64,000 bases of DNA from Acetatifactor muris (lineage in GTDB: Bacteria; Bacillota; Clostridia; Lachnospirales; Lachnospiraceae), in assembly GCA_023663635.1 (NCBI GenBank), contig JAMPHD010000002.1, positions 1 through 64,000 on the forward strand, read 5' to 3'. A program made the position numbers and the translations under genes. Below the pieces are notes generated by a model. That model did no database searches. It was not told where the DNA came from and saw only the letters and a program-made list of their open reading frames with translations. Below, piece after piece: positions 26,079 to 35,347 of the stretch (position 1 is its first letter; each line of letters starts with the position of its first letter).

Positions 26079-27209
26079 TCAACAGCCGTAAAACTCCTCC
26101 ACCTTATCGCATATATAGTCCGTCTGCTCCCGCGTCAGACCATAGTACATGGGCAGTCTGGCGAGACGCTCACTCTCTTTTGTGGTATACACGTCCTCCC
26201 CGTGGAAACGGCCGTACCGCAGACCTGCGGGAGCGGTGTGCAGCGGAATATAGTGGAATACCGCGTAGACATCCCTCTCCTTGAGATATGCCAGCAATGC
26301 CGTGCGCTCCTCAAGATCCTTCGCCTTGATATAAAACATATGGCCGTTGTGCGCGCAGCCCTCCGGCACCGTGGGGAGCTCAATGCGCCCTGCCCCGGCA
26401 AGATCGCTGAGTCTCTCATAATATCTGTTCCAAACGGCCCGTCTGGCCTCATTGATCTCATCCGCGATCTCCAACTGCGCGTACAGATAGGCCGCGTTCA
26501 TGTCGCTGGGCAGATAGGAAGAGCCCGCGTTCACCCATGTGTATTTGTCGATCTGTCCCCTGAAGAATTTACTCCGGTTGGTGCCTTTCTCGCGGATGAT
26601 CTCCGCCTCCTCCACCTTTTCGGCATCGCGTATGAGCAGGGCGCCGCCCTCTCCCATGCTGTAGTTCTTGGTCTCATGAAAGCTGAAACACCCGTAGTCG
26701 CCAAAGGTGCCCAAAGCCTTTCCCTTATAGGAGGCCATGATCCCCTGAGCCGCGTCCTCCACCACCCAGAGCCCGTGTCTGTCCGCAATATCCATGATGG
26801 CGTCCATCTCGCAGGCAACGCCCGCGTAATGCACGGGCACGATCCCCTTCGTCCTCTCCGTGATGGCAGCCTCGATCTTGGTCTCATCGATATTCATGGT
26901 GTCCGGACGGATATCCGTGAACACCGGAGTGGCTCCCCGCAGCACAAAGGCATCCGCCGTGGACACGAAAGTGTAAGCCGGCATGATGACCTCATCCCCG
27001 GGTCCCACTCCGGTCAGAAGAGCCGCCATCTCCAACGCGTGGGTACAGGAGGTCGTCAACAGGCTCTTCGCCGTCCCGGTGCGCTCCTCAATCCATTTGC
27101 CGCACTTTCCGGTATATATGCCGTCTCCGCAGATTTTTTGTCTCTTCACACATTCCTGTATATAGCCCGCCGCCGTATCCACATAGGGCGGCACATTAAA
27201 GTTTATCAT
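26079..27209 (-). CDS. wecE: dTDP-4-amino-4,6-dideoxygalactose transaminase (WecE/RffA)
   Basis: The 376-residue PLP enzyme has the same length as E. coli WecE and follows it closely throughout: CGDG near residue 28, SLLTTSCTHALEMAALL, VPVHYAGVACEMD, and SFHETKNY with the PLP lysine at 181. It would transfer an amino group from glutamate to dTDP-4-keto-6-deoxyglucose to give dTDP-Fuc4N. The substrate can come from RfbA and RfbB in operon 1. The start at 27209 has GGAGGAGAGG upstream and matches the family N-terminus. No fourth-position N-acyltransferase such as WecD is evident nearby. A different 4-amino sugar epimer is possible but less likely. Confidence 0.92.
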   Translation of the reverse strand: MINFNVPPYVDTAAGYIQECVKRQKICGDGIYTGKCGKWIEERTGTAKSLLTTSCTHALEMAALLTGVGPGDEVIMPAYTFVSTADAFVLRGATPVFTDIRPDTMNIDETKIEAAITERTKGIVPVHYAGVACEMDAIMDIADRHGLWVVEDAAQGIMASYKGKALGTFGDYGCFSFHETKNYSMGEGGALLIRDAEKVEEAEIIREKGTNRSKFFRGQIDKYTWVNAGSSYLPSDMNAAYLYAQLEIADEINEARRAVWNRYYERLSDLAGAGRIELPTVPEGCAHNGHMFYIKAKDLEERTALLAYLKERDVYAVFHYIPLHTAPAGLRYGRFHGEDVYTTKESERLARLPMYYGLTREQTDYICDKVEEFYGC

Positions 27210-27229
27210 GATCCTCTCCTCCCTTGTCC

Positions 27230-28183
27230 TCACCTGTGCCATGTTCCCGTCACGTTTCCGTTCACATTGTCCGTGACCCGGCTGATAATATATTTCGGTC
27301 TGCCCTTGACCTCCTCATAGATCCTGGCGATGTAATGACCGATGATCCCCAGACTCAGCATCAGGAATCCCCCGATGATCAGGAGCAGCAGGATCACCGT
27401 GGTAAATCCCTCCACCGACGCGCCCATGAAATATCTCACCAGAGTCTGTATGAACAGAACCACGCTTCCCAGAATGGAGATCACTCCCGTCACCGTCACG
27501 ATCTGCAGCGGCATCGTGCTGAAGGACGTGGCATTGGTGACGGCATATTTCATCAGACTCCAAAGAGACCATTTGCTCTGCCCGTATTTTCTCTCCTGCA
27601 CCTTGTACTCCACCGTCTCCGTGCGAAACCCCGCCCAGAAGGTCAGCGCCCGGAAGAAAGTGTTGCGCTCCGGAAGTTCCAGCAGCACGTTCACCACTTT
27701 CCTGTCCAAGAGCTTAAAATCCGAGGAGGCACTCATGTCGATCTTGATCAGGCTGCTCATGATCTTGTAGAACAGCCCGGCGGAGAGCTTGTATCCCAGG
27801 CTTTCCTTTCCTCTGTCCGCCTTGATCCCCTCCACGATCTCCGCGCCGTTCTTCCACTTTTCCCACATCAGGGGGATCGCCTCCGGCGGGTGCTGCAGAT
27901 CGCAGTCCATGACCACCACCGCGTCCCCCTCCGCCAATTCCAAGCCGGCAAAGATCCCCGCCTCCTTGCCGAAGTTGCGGGAAAACTGCGCCCCTTTGAC
28001 GCGCGGATCGCGCCCGGCCGCCTTCAGGATCTCCTCATAGGTATTGTCCTTGGAGCCGTCGCTGATGAACACCAGCTCGTAGTCGATGCCCTGCTCTTTC
28101 AGAAAGGAGGACAGCACCTCCGCCGTGTTCGCAATATTGCTCTCTTCGTTATAGGCCGGCAAAACAATCGATAACACCGCCAT
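27230..28183 (-). CDS. gtrB: Polyprenyl-phosphate glycosyltransferase (GtrB/ArnC-like)
   Basis: The 317-residue membrane-bound GT2 transfers a sugar, commonly glucose, from a nucleotide donor to undecaprenyl phosphate on the cytoplasmic side. It has SIVLPAYNEESNI at the N-terminus, an MDCDLQHPPE block (DxD) near residue 93, the SASSDFKLLDR motif, and two C-terminal helices (about 230-285) as in GtrB. It lies two bases after the GtrII-like gene and together they form a bacteriophage-type side-chain glycosylation pair. ATG 28183 is preferred because GGGGAGA is eight bases upstream. No gtrA flippase gene is seen beside it. Confidence 0.9.
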   Translation of the reverse strand: MAVLSIVLPAYNEESNIANTAEVLSSFLKEQGIDYELVFISDGSKDNTYEEILKAAGRDPRVKGAQFSRNFGKEAGIFAGLELAEGDAVVVMDCDLQHPPEAIPLMWEKWKNGAEIVEGIKADRGKESLGYKLSAGLFYKIMSSLIKIDMSASSDFKLLDRKVVNVLLELPERNTFFRALTFWAGFRTETVEYKVQERKYGQSKWSLWSLMKYAVTNATSFSTMPLQIVTVTGVISILGSVVLFIQTLVRYFMGASVEGFTTVILLLLIIGGFLMLSLGIIGHYIARIYEEVKGRPKYIISRVTDNVNGNVTGTWHR

Positions 28184-28185
28184 CT

Positions 28186-29748
28186 TCAATCTCTCCCCGC
28201 ATTTTCTGTCTTGATATACATGATCCCGTCCACGATCTTCACGGAGGACTCCGCCGGAAAACTCTCCATCCCGATATACTCAGGGGAGTAATAGATATCT
28301 CCCATCTCCTCCACCGTCATGATATTCAGAGTGGCTCCCAGATAATTTTGCATGAATATCCTGTAGTTCTCACCCGTATACAGCAGGAAATCCCCATTGA
28401 GTCCGATCATATTGGAAGTCACGGGCAGGGTGATGTCCGTCACCGGATAGGGATCATCCCCCACCACGCCCACCATGGCGATGGGGATACCCTGATAATA
28501 GCCTTCCGTCTGCTCAATGCGGTCCAACAGCCGCGCACAGTAAGCATAGGTCTTCTCATATTTTCTCTGCAGATTGGAATAGCCGATATTGTCCGTCACC
28601 GCATAGTGAAACACCAACACCAACGCGGCTCCCAATCCCACCCACTGCAGCAGATTCCCCTTTGCGTCCTCCCCCGCGAAACGGCTCACGAGAGCCACCG
28701 CCAGGATCAGCCAGACCACCCACTGATAGCGCATCAGCAGATGATAGGTCAGCTCCGGGGAGATGAGCAGGATCACATTGGTGGCAAAAGGCGCCGCCAC
28801 AGCCATCACAGCCATTATAGCGAAAAATCCCGGACACTTCCACCATTTTCTCCGCAGAGCGAGCCTGCACACCGCAAGCAGGGCCGCGCACAACAGCAGC
28901 GCGCATGCCGCAAAGGACAGCGGACCATGAAAGACCACATTGCCCTTTAAGCTGAAACCGACAAAATCCCGATAAATATGCGCGATCCCGTCCCAATCCC
29001 ATCCCGCGGCGCCGGTCCCCAATCCGTCGATCCCCTGATAGGAGGCCAGTTCCTTTCCCTGAATGAGCAAAAGAACCTGCAGGATCACATAATAGAGCGC
29101 CACTCCGAGCAATCCCATATACAGATAGCGCAGCGCGGCGCGGCATCTCTCCCACAGACTGCCCCCATCCATGAAGACCATGGCCACCCCATACATACAC
29201 AGAAGAATGGCAAAGGGAAGATAGGCCTGGTAGATCCCCATGCTGAAGGCCAGACATACCGCCCCCGGGATAAATCCCTTCTTCCAATTCTTCGTACATG
29301 CCACCGCCGCCACCGCCAGACAGAGCGCGAGCATATAGCCGTCCATCGTAAAGACATAGGCAAAGGTGGATGCCAACGCCGGAAAACTCACCAACAGCCC
29401 GCTGACAGAGACGATGGCGGGCGCGTCCTTAAGCTCCAGAAAATCCGTCAGCGCCACCGCCGCGCAGGATAAGAACAAAAGCCCCAAGAGCCCTATCACC
29501 CACGGAATCGTATAAAAAGAGGAGAAACCGCAGGCCACCATGAGGAACCAACGCCCGGAGGTGATCATATTTTGATCAAAGTACATACTGCTCAATCCGT
29601 CATGGTTGGGAATATCCGAAAGCAGTGCCGGCATATGGATCAGAAGACCCATGACAAAGGCCGACACAAAAGCTGTCCTATGCTCTTTTTTCACTCTGCC
29701 AAGCCACCCCGTCATGACCTGCGCAGGCGATTTGATCGTCACACTCAT
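28186..29748 (-). CDS. GtrII-like membrane glucosyltransferase, paralog 1
   Basis: The 520-residue protein has about 11 membrane helices. Its first outer loop contains HDGLSSMYFDQNMITSGRW, the signature region of the GtrII family, which moves glucose from undecaprenyl-phosphate-glucose to a polysaccharide outside the membrane. The C-terminal 100 residues form a soluble outer domain. It directly precedes gtrB, which would make the lipid donor. AAAGGAA lies upstream of the ATG at 29748. A second GtrII-like gene lies at 41909-43645. The acceptor glycan is unknown. Confidence 0.88.
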   Translation of the reverse strand: MSVTIKSPAQVMTGWLGRVKKEHRTAFVSAFVMGLLIHMPALLSDIPNHDGLSSMYFDQNMITSGRWFLMVACGFSSFYTIPWVIGLLGLLFLSCAAVALTDFLELKDAPAIVSVSGLLVSFPALASTFAYVFTMDGYMLALCLAVAAVACTKNWKKGFIPGAVCLAFSMGIYQAYLPFAILLCMYGVAMVFMDGGSLWERCRAALRYLYMGLLGVALYYVILQVLLLIQGKELASYQGIDGLGTGAAGWDWDGIAHIYRDFVGFSLKGNVVFHGPLSFAACALLLCAALLAVCRLALRRKWWKCPGFFAIMAVMAVAAPFATNVILLISPELTYHLLMRYQWVVWLILAVALVSRFAGEDAKGNLLQWVGLGAALVLVFHYAVTDNIGYSNLQRKYEKTYAYCARLLDRIEQTEGYYQGIPIAMVGVVGDDPYPVTDITLPVTSNMIGLNGDFLLYTGENYRIFMQNYLGATLNIMTVEEMGDIYYSPEYIGMESFPAESSVKIVDGIMYIKTENAGRD

Positions 29749-29823
29749 CTATATTTCCTTTCCGCCGTATCCACAAACAGCGACGCCGGTCTCCCCTCGG
29801 TCGATCCTACAATCTATCCGCGT

Positions 29824-30669
29824 TCAATCCTCAAACAGCGCCGCCAGCCTCTCCGCGATCAGCCTCCTGCCGGCCGCATTGGGATGCAGACCGTCCTCCG
29901 TGTAGATCTGCCAGTCCTCAAAATTGTCATGGGGATACAGATCATGATACAGATCCACGGCCTCTATCCCGCATTCCTCCGCCACAGCCAGACCCGCGTT
30001 CACATACTCCTCCAGGAAAGCCTGTCCCGTCTCATACTCCTCACAGGTGAGTCCGCCCGCGGGATACCATGCGTAGGTGGGCGTCGCGTACACGATCCGC
30101 AGATTCGGGCGCGCGCCCTGCAGAGTCCGCACCGCGCTCCTGAACGCGCCGCAGTAAGTGCGCTCATCCAAAGGATCGTCCGGATTGTCTATCGGCACTC
30201 CCGCATGATAATCGTTCAGGCCAAATTCAAAGATCAGAACTTCCGTCTCCGCAAAATCGATCTCGTCCAATCCATCCACGGTGTCCCCGAAATAATAGGT
30301 GCTCTCCCTCCTGCCCCGCAAGGTCTGCTGCGCTCCGAGATCACCCGCGGCAATGCCCTTGGAGAGGCTGACCATGTTCAACAGTCCCATGGTGTAATCA
30401 TTCCAAATATTTTGTGTCAGCGTCGAGAGACATGTCCCGCCAAAGGCCCCGTTGTATACCGGCTGCCGCAGAATGTCCGACAGATTCTCCGACACGGAGG
30501 TCTCGTCACGGCACAGTCCCATGACGCTGTCCCCCAGGATCACAATGGGATGATCCGCGCCCTGCGCCTTGGTCCTGCCGCCAAAGAGCGGCACGCACAG
30601 GACCGCAAACACCGCAAGAGCCGACAACGCGTATGCAATTTTTTGCTTTTCCGTCCCATTGTCTCTCAA
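29824..30669 (-). CDS. Membrane-anchored SGNH/GDSL esterase
   Basis: The 281-residue enzyme has an N-terminal anchor (about 11-29) and an extracytoplasmic SGNH domain with all motifs: GDS at 46-48, the Gly of FGG (77-78), LND at 151-153 and DGLH at 259-262. It is likely an O-acyl esterase or acyltransferase acting on a glycan. I choose a TTG start at 30669: GGAGG is six bases before it and TTGA overlaps the pseG stop by four bases. A GTG at 30684 is less well placed. Its position after pseG suggests it edits acyl groups on the pseudaminic-acid glycan. Confidence 0.85.
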   Translation of the reverse strand: MRDNGTEKQKIAYALSALAVFAVLCVPLFGGRTKAQGADHPIVILGDSVMGLCRDETSVSENLSDILRQPVYNGAFGGTCLSTLTQNIWNDYTMGLLNMVSLSKGIAAGDLGAQQTLRGRRESTYYFGDTVDGLDEIDFAETEVLIFEFGLNDYHAGVPIDNPDDPLDERTYCGAFRSAVRTLQGARPNLRIVYATPTYAWYPAGGLTCEEYETGQAFLEEYVNAGLAVAEECGIEAVDLYHDLYPHDNFEDWQIYTEDGLHPNAAGRRLIAERLAALFED

Positions 30670-31688
30670 CGGATACCTCCACACAAAGCCTCCGCGATCC
30701 GATCCGCGCCCAGACCGTCCACGAGCCGTCTCCCTCTCTGAGAATACTGCTGCCTGAGCGCCTCGCTCTCACAGATCCGGTCAAAAAGCTCCCGCATCCG
30801 GTCCAAAGTGCCCGCCCGGTCACGATGCCATGCCCCCGCGTTGCCCGCGGTCTGCGTCCGCCCCATATAATCCGCCAAAGCCTCCTGATTGGCCGCATAG
30901 GCAAAACACAAAATGGGAATTCCCACCGCCGCCAGTTCATACAGCGTGCTGCCCCCCGCGCTCACCGCCAGATCGCAGCCGCGCATCAGGGATGCCATAT
31001 CCTGCACATCAAAACTGATCCTCAGATTATCAGTCTTGGAGGCTCTCTCCTGCCAACTCTCAAGCCACGGGCTGAACCGTCCCACCAACACATGGTATGT
31101 GATCTCCGGCCGATAGAGCGCGTCCAGGATCGCCCCGGCGATATTGGCCTCGTCTCCGCCTCCCGTGGTGAGCAGCACATCCCGCACCTGAGGACGAACC
31201 TCATAGGACACATTCCGAAACTGCTGCCGCAGAGGGATGTAATCCCTGCCGGTCAGGATCCGAACCTGTCTCCCCGCGTACAGACTCTGATATATCCTCT
31301 CCTCCGCAAAGAGATTATAGTTGATCACGCCACTCACGGGATAGGCGTGTTCCTGCAGATCGTCCAACAGATACACGCTGCCGTACCGTCCCAGCGCGTC
31401 CAGATAGCCGTCCGTCACATAATAGCTGTCCACGAGAATGATATGATCCGAACCGCTCACCCACCGGTCCCACACGGCAGTCTCCGGCTCCGGCCGCCTG
31501 TAATCCATGTGCAGCACGGCCGTGCGGAATCCGTGACTCTCCGCCAATGCCGCGGAATCCTCATCCGCGCATATAAATAAGATCTCCAACTCCGGATCCC
31601 GTCCGCGCACCGCCTCCCCGATGGTGAGACAGCGCATCAGATGTCCGGCGCCTATCTTTGCGTTTCCATCTGCCCGAATAATGAACAT
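30666..31688 (-). CDS. pseG: UDP-2,4-diacetamido-2,4,6-trideoxy-altropyranose hydrolase (PseG)
   Basis: The 340-residue protein has the GT28/MurG-like fold of PseG, which removes UDP from the diacetamido sugar before condensation with phosphoenolpyruvate. The N-terminal GAGHLMRC (13-20) carries the catalytic His16. DVLLTTGGGDEAN and SAGGSTLYELAAVGIP mark the UDP-binding C-terminal domain. Length fits, slightly longer than Campylobacter PseG. GAGGAG is six bases before the ATG, and it follows pseI by three bases. A GT28 glycosyltransferase is the alternative, but the flanking pseI, pseH-like and pseF genes settle the role. Confidence 0.93.
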   Translation of the reverse strand: MFIIRADGNAKIGAGHLMRCLTIGEAVRGRDPELEILFICADEDSAALAESHGFRTAVLHMDYRRPEPETAVWDRWVSGSDHIILVDSYYVTDGYLDALGRYGSVYLLDDLQEHAYPVSGVINYNLFAEERIYQSLYAGRQVRILTGRDYIPLRQQFRNVSYEVRPQVRDVLLTTGGGDEANIAGAILDALYRPEITYHVLVGRFSPWLESWQERASKTDNLRISFDVQDMASLMRGCDLAVSAGGSTLYELAAVGIPILCFAYAANQEALADYMGRTQTAGNAGAWHRDRAGTLDRMRELFDRICESEALRQQYSQRGRRLVDGLGADRIAEALCGGIR

Positions 31689-31691
31689 TTT

Positions 31692-32753
31692 CTACTCCTC
31701 AAAATTCACAAGATCCCAACTCATGGGAGTGCCAAGGGATGCGTCCCTGCTGATCCTTTTGCCCAGGATCTCCCCGTAATACATGGTGTGCAGTCCGCAG
31801 GCCGGCCGCACGGAGCGAAGATTCTCGGGAGTAAACACATCTCCCGCCTTCATATCTCTCGCCACAAAGAGCGAGCGGGAATGCTCCCTCTCCCTGCTCT
31901 GTTTCTCCGTCAGATCATAGGTGACGGAGCCCAGAGCCTTCTCTATCTTGCGGATGTTCTCCACCATGAGCCCGAACTCCCGAGGCTCCATGGAGAATGC
32001 CGCGTCCGCTCCCCCGTCCGCGCGGGACAGAGTCAGATGTTTCTCCACCACTCTCGCTCCCAGCGCCACCGCCGCGTCCGCCACCGCGTGTCCCATGCTG
32101 TGATCCGACAGCCCTGCGAGACAGTCAAAAGTCTGCGCCATATTAGGGATGGTGCGCAGGTTGATATCCTCATAGGGAGCCGGATAGGAGGAGGTGCATT
32201 TTAAGAGGATCACATCCTCATTGCCCGCCTCCCGGCAGGTGCGAAGAGCCAGATCGATATCCGCGAGCCTCGCGACACCCGTGGCGAAGATCATCGGTTT
32301 GCCAAGCGCGGCGATCTTTTGGATCAGGGGAATGTCATTGATCTCAAAACTGGCGATCTTGTAGGCCGGGACATCCATCTCCTCCAGAAAATCCACCGCC
32401 GTAAAGTCAAAGGGCGAGGAGAAAAACTCCAGTCCCATCTCCCCCGCGATCTTCTGCAGTTTGGGCTGCCACTCCCAAGGCGTGTATGCCGTCTCATAGA
32501 GCCTGTGCAGCGTGGTCCCGTCCCAGATGGTCCCCTGCGTGATCTGAAAACAGGGATCGTCACAGTCCAATGTGATGGTGTCCGCCGTGTATGTCTGGAT
32601 CTTCACCGCGTCGGCTCCGGCATCCTTCGCCGCCCGCATGATGGCCACCGCCCGGTCAAAATCCATCAGATGATTGGCGGACATCTCCGCTATGATAAAA
32701 GTCGGGGACTGTTCGCTGATCTTATGTCCGCCGATCGTGATCTCTTTGTTCAA
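31692..32753 (-). CDS. pseI: Pseudaminic acid synthase (PseI)
   Basis: The 353-residue enzyme condenses the trideoxy altrose with phosphoenolpyruvate to make pseudaminic acid. The NeuB-type TIM barrel runs over about 15-280 with IAEMSANH, DAVKIQTY, and LSDHSMGHAVADAAVALGA; a C-terminal SAF antifreeze-like domain (about 290-350) completes the family layout. I choose a TTG start at 32753 because GGGAGG lies nine bases upstream and the length then equals the family's; the longer frame from 32834 adds 27 basic residues unlike PseI. An 81-nt gap separates it from the acetyltransferase gene. Confidence 0.94.
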   Translation of the reverse strand: MNKEITIGGHKISEQSPTFIIAEMSANHLMDFDRAVAIMRAAKDAGADAVKIQTYTADTITLDCDDPCFQITQGTIWDGTTLHRLYETAYTPWEWQPKLQKIAGEMGLEFFSSPFDFTAVDFLEEMDVPAYKIASFEINDIPLIQKIAALGKPMIFATGVARLADIDLALRTCREAGNEDVILLKCTSSYPAPYEDINLRTIPNMAQTFDCLAGLSDHSMGHAVADAAVALGARVVEKHLTLSRADGGADAAFSMEPREFGLMVENIRKIEKALGSVTYDLTEKQSREREHSRSLFVARDMKAGDVFTPENLRSVRPACGLHTMYYGEILGKRISRDASLGTPMSWDLVNFEE

Positions 32754-32834
32754 GTTCCTGTTCCTCCCTGTTTTCTGTCTCCGATTCCGGCGCGTTCCCG
32801 CTTTCGGAAAGACTCCTCTGTCCTTGGAAATCAC

Positions 32835-33389
32835 TCATTCCGGGAATTGGATCTTCGCGTATTTTTTGCCTGCCCGGATCTCGGCCCAATGCTCCGCGGT
32901 CATGCGCATATAGGTGACATCATAGTACACGCCCCCCTTGCACACCGCGTTCTTTCGCTCCTCCACCACCTCACAGCCGCAGAGTTTGTGCAGTTGGATC
33001 ACTCCCGCGTTTAGGGTGAACACATCGCTGTATACGGCCTGTTTGCGCAGGGTGATCAAAGCGTGGTCATACATGCTCATCTCCAGAGCCAGCGCGGTCT
33101 GAATGCTCCGCAGTCTCTTTTCTCCCACATAATAGGCCCAGCCGATGCAGCCGTCCGGTTTCAGGAGTCCCGTGAGATTGATCACCCCCGCGGGCTCGCC
33201 GTTTATCCCGATCAGCCAATACCGCACATCCGGATTCTCCCGAAGGGCGGCAAGCCATTTCCGCTGTCCCTCCAAGGTCAGTTTCGGATCCGTGTTCATA
33301 TAGCGGGTGACATCCTCGGACATACGCCATCTCATGATATTCTCCAGATCTCCGTCCTCAATGTCCCGCAATGTCACGCTCACAGGCAT
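32835..33389 (-). CDS. pseH: GNAT N-acyltransferase, PseH-like
   Basis: The 184-residue GNAT-fold protein resembles PseH, which acetylates the 4-amino group of UDP-4-amino-4,6-dideoxy-AltNAc. RWRMSEDVTRYM and the YWLIGINGEPAGVINL block fit the family. The usual acetyl-CoA loop is not clearly Q/RxxGxG/A: the segment reads GEKRLRSIQ. It overlaps the acyl carrier protein gene by 10 nt, with GGAG eight bases before its ATG. That close link suggests the acyl donor could be the carrier protein at 33380-33616 rather than acetyl-CoA, so the group added may differ from acetyl. Confidence 0.83.
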   Translation of the reverse strand: MPVSVTLRDIEDGDLENIMRWRMSEDVTRYMNTDPKLTLEGQRKWLAALRENPDVRYWLIGINGEPAGVINLTGLLKPDGCIGWAYYVGEKRLRSIQTALALEMSMYDHALITLRKQAVYSDVFTLNAGVIQLHKLCGCEVVEERKNAVCKGGVYYDVTYMRMTAEHWAEIRAGKKYAKIQFPE

Positions 33390-33616
33390 CCCGCTTTCTC
33401 CAACAGCTCCCTCACGCTGTCAAGTTCAATGGCCTCCTCCAACGGGATGGACACTCCCAGTTGTTCCTCCAACTCCCCGATGATCGTCACATGCTCCAGA
33501 GAATCCCACTCCTCCACATCCTCGATCAGGGTGTCCTCCGTGATGCTGCCCGCGGGCAGTTTTAACTCTTCTTCGATCAGGGCAAGTATATCCCTCTTCA
33601 GTCTCTCTTTATCCAT
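33380..33616 (-). CDS. Acyl carrier protein
   Basis: The 78-residue acidic four-helix protein has the phosphopantetheine site DSL with Ser39 (EEWDSLEH). It carries an acyl group as a thioester. AAAGGAG lies six bases before the ATG at 33616. It lies between the FkbH-like gene and the PseH-like acyltransferase, overlapping the latter. This is a dedicated carrier, since fatty-acid genes are absent; with FkbH the likely load is a glyceryl or related hydroxyacyl unit. Confidence 0.93.
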   Translation of the reverse strand: MDKERLKRDILALIEEELKLPAGSITEDTLIEDVEEWDSLEHVTIIGELEEQLGVSIPLEEAIELDSVRELLEKAGCL

Positions 33617-33670
33617 ATGACTCTCCTTTACGCGGCGGGCGATCCCGCCTGTTTGCCGATGGCAAAGTTC

Positions 33671-35347
33671 TCAATCGCCGATATCCCGCACTTCCCCCAC
33701 AAAGGATCTGCGGGGACGCTCATCCAACGCCAACTCATAAACTTTCAGATCCGTTTCAGCGGTCCCGCCTGTCTCCTGCTGTATGACATGATACCCCGCC
33801 TGCTCGTACATTTGCGCCACCGGCCTGTTCCGGGCCGTTGGAATATACATCCCCCGAACCCTCTCAAAACCCTCCCGCCGCAGGCTGTCCTCCACATGGC
33901 TCAGGATGCCCTGCTCTATATTTTTGCCCATGACGCGACAGCTCATGACGAACTCCTCCAGAACCGGGATCTCCTTCGACACGTCCGCGATCACCGCGGC
34001 CACCGTGCCATAATCGCCAAAACAATCCCGCACGCCATAGAGAAAGACTCTCTTGGCTGCATCCTCCACCATGGACTGCACCTGTCCCATGTCATGTCTC
34101 TTAGTGGTCAGGTTGAACTGATTGGTCTTGTTGAGCAGATCCGTCAGACGGTTGATCCGCTCCGTCGGCTCCTCTCTTGTCACCACGATCCGCAGCTGCC
34201 GCAGATACTCCTCAAAGCTCCCCGCGCTCTGTCGCAGATCTTCCCGTTTCCCGTTATCCGCGTACTGCGCCGTCTTTTGCAGATCCTCCGCCGTCAGAGC
34301 GGCCTTCTCGAAATAATTGTGATAAACGGCGGTCATGGCGGGCGCCAGATCCTCCACCCTCTCCGGGAAATCGGGCACCGTCACCTCCGGGAGCATCCGG
34401 CTCACCAACAGGCGCTCCTCGGGGCTGTCATCCCAGAACACGAAGGAATCCGTGCTTAAGTTTAATTCCTCCGCCAACTCTTTTATGTTCTCACTCTTGT
34501 CTCTCCAATTAATGCGTTTCGCCGCGAACTGCTCCGGGCGAAGGACCATATGGGGATGATGCTGCAGGATTTCCTCCGCGTCTTCCGGATTGTTCTTGGA
34601 GACGATGGCCAGGATCACACCCTGTCTCTCCATGCGGTCGATCACGCGCTGCAGATTCTTGTAGGCCAAACCCGCATGTTCCTCCGAGAGCGCTATGGGC
34701 GTTTGGTCATGCTCTCCCGCCAGACCACCCCACAGCACATTGTCCAGATCCAATATCAACACCTTCTTCGGCGTTCGTCTCTCCAGACGCACCCTGTCCG
34801 CCATCAGAGCCGCGAGACGCTTTCCCGCCTCCCCGCTTAAGAGGATCCGTCCCATGTACCACATCTTGAGAGAAAACGCATTCTCCTCGCCCAACTTCGC
34901 GATCATGCGGTGATAGGGCAGGATCCGCACATTGGCATGGGTTTTGCACAGCCTGTGGAGTCTATCGTCCCAGATCCGCTCTATGGATGACCTGTCCGTC
35001 AGAGCGTCCGCCTCCGACTCGGGCCCCCACAGCCAGGCGTCATTCACATAATAGACGCCGCGGGCGCGCAAGGCGCTCTCAAAGGACGCGAACCAATTCT
35101 CTATGAGCGTTTCCGCGGTCTTCTCATCCGTCCGGTGATCCAACAGTTCCATGAGATCCGTCACCACGAAAGTGATGTCCGGATCAAAGGCATGGTAGGA
35201 GGACCCGGGGTTCATCAGAAGTCCCAACTCATTGCCGTACCCTTCCGCCTCATAGATTTCCATCTCCCTGCCAAGCGCGCGGATCACGGCGTTCATATTC
35301 ACATTGGACAGCAGGGCGATCCGCCCTCCGGTATCATGATTGTCCAT
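33671..35347 (-). CDS. FkbH-like HAD protein with C-terminal acyltransferase domain
   Basis: The 558-residue protein has an N-terminal SGNH-like region (about 10-185), a HAD subfamily IIIC domain (about 195-340) with the catalytic LDLDNVLWGG (Asp200, Asp202), and a GNAT-like C-terminal domain (about 390-545). In polyketide clusters FkbH takes 1,3-bisphosphoglycerate, dephosphorylates it and loads D-glycerate on a carrier protein. The Thr of DxDxT is Val here, as also in some active family members. The next gene is a carrier protein, so the pair can be read as an acyl-loading unit. It overlaps pseF by 14 nt and is placed within the pse genes, suggesting that pseudaminic acid or a linked sugar receives an unusual acyl group. 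The substrate is inferred. Confidence 0.85.
   Translation of the reverse strand: MDNHDTGGRIALLSNVNMNAVIRALGREMEIYEAEGYGNELGLLMNPGSSYHAFDPDITFVVTDLMELLDHRTDEKTAETLIENWFASFESALRARGVYYVNDAWLWGPESEADALTDRSSIERIWDDRLHRLCKTHANVRILPYHRMIAKLGEENAFSLKMWYMGRILLSGEAGKRLAALMADRVRLERRTPKKVLILDLDNVLWGGLAGEHDQTPIALSEEHAGLAYKNLQRVIDRMERQGVILAIVSKNNPEDAEEILQHHPHMVLRPEQFAAKRINWRDKSENIKELAEELNLSTDSFVFWDDSPEERLLVSRMLPEVTVPDFPERVEDLAPAMTAVYHNYFEKAALTAEDLQKTAQYADNGKREDLRQSAGSFEEYLRQLRIVVTREEPTERINRLTDLLNKTNQFNLTTKRHDMGQVQSMVEDAAKRVFLYGVRDCFGDYGTVAAVIADVSKEIPVLEEFVMSCRVMGKNIEQGILSHVEDSLRREGFERVRGMYIPTARNRPVAQMYEQAGYHVIQQETGGTAETDLKVYELALDERPRRSFVGEVRDIGD

Noticed and set aside
29824-30684. GTG at 30684 as the start of the SGNH esterase
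   Set aside because: Its spacing to GGAGG is only four bases, while the TTG at 30669 has a six-base spacing and a four-base overlap with the previous stop codon.
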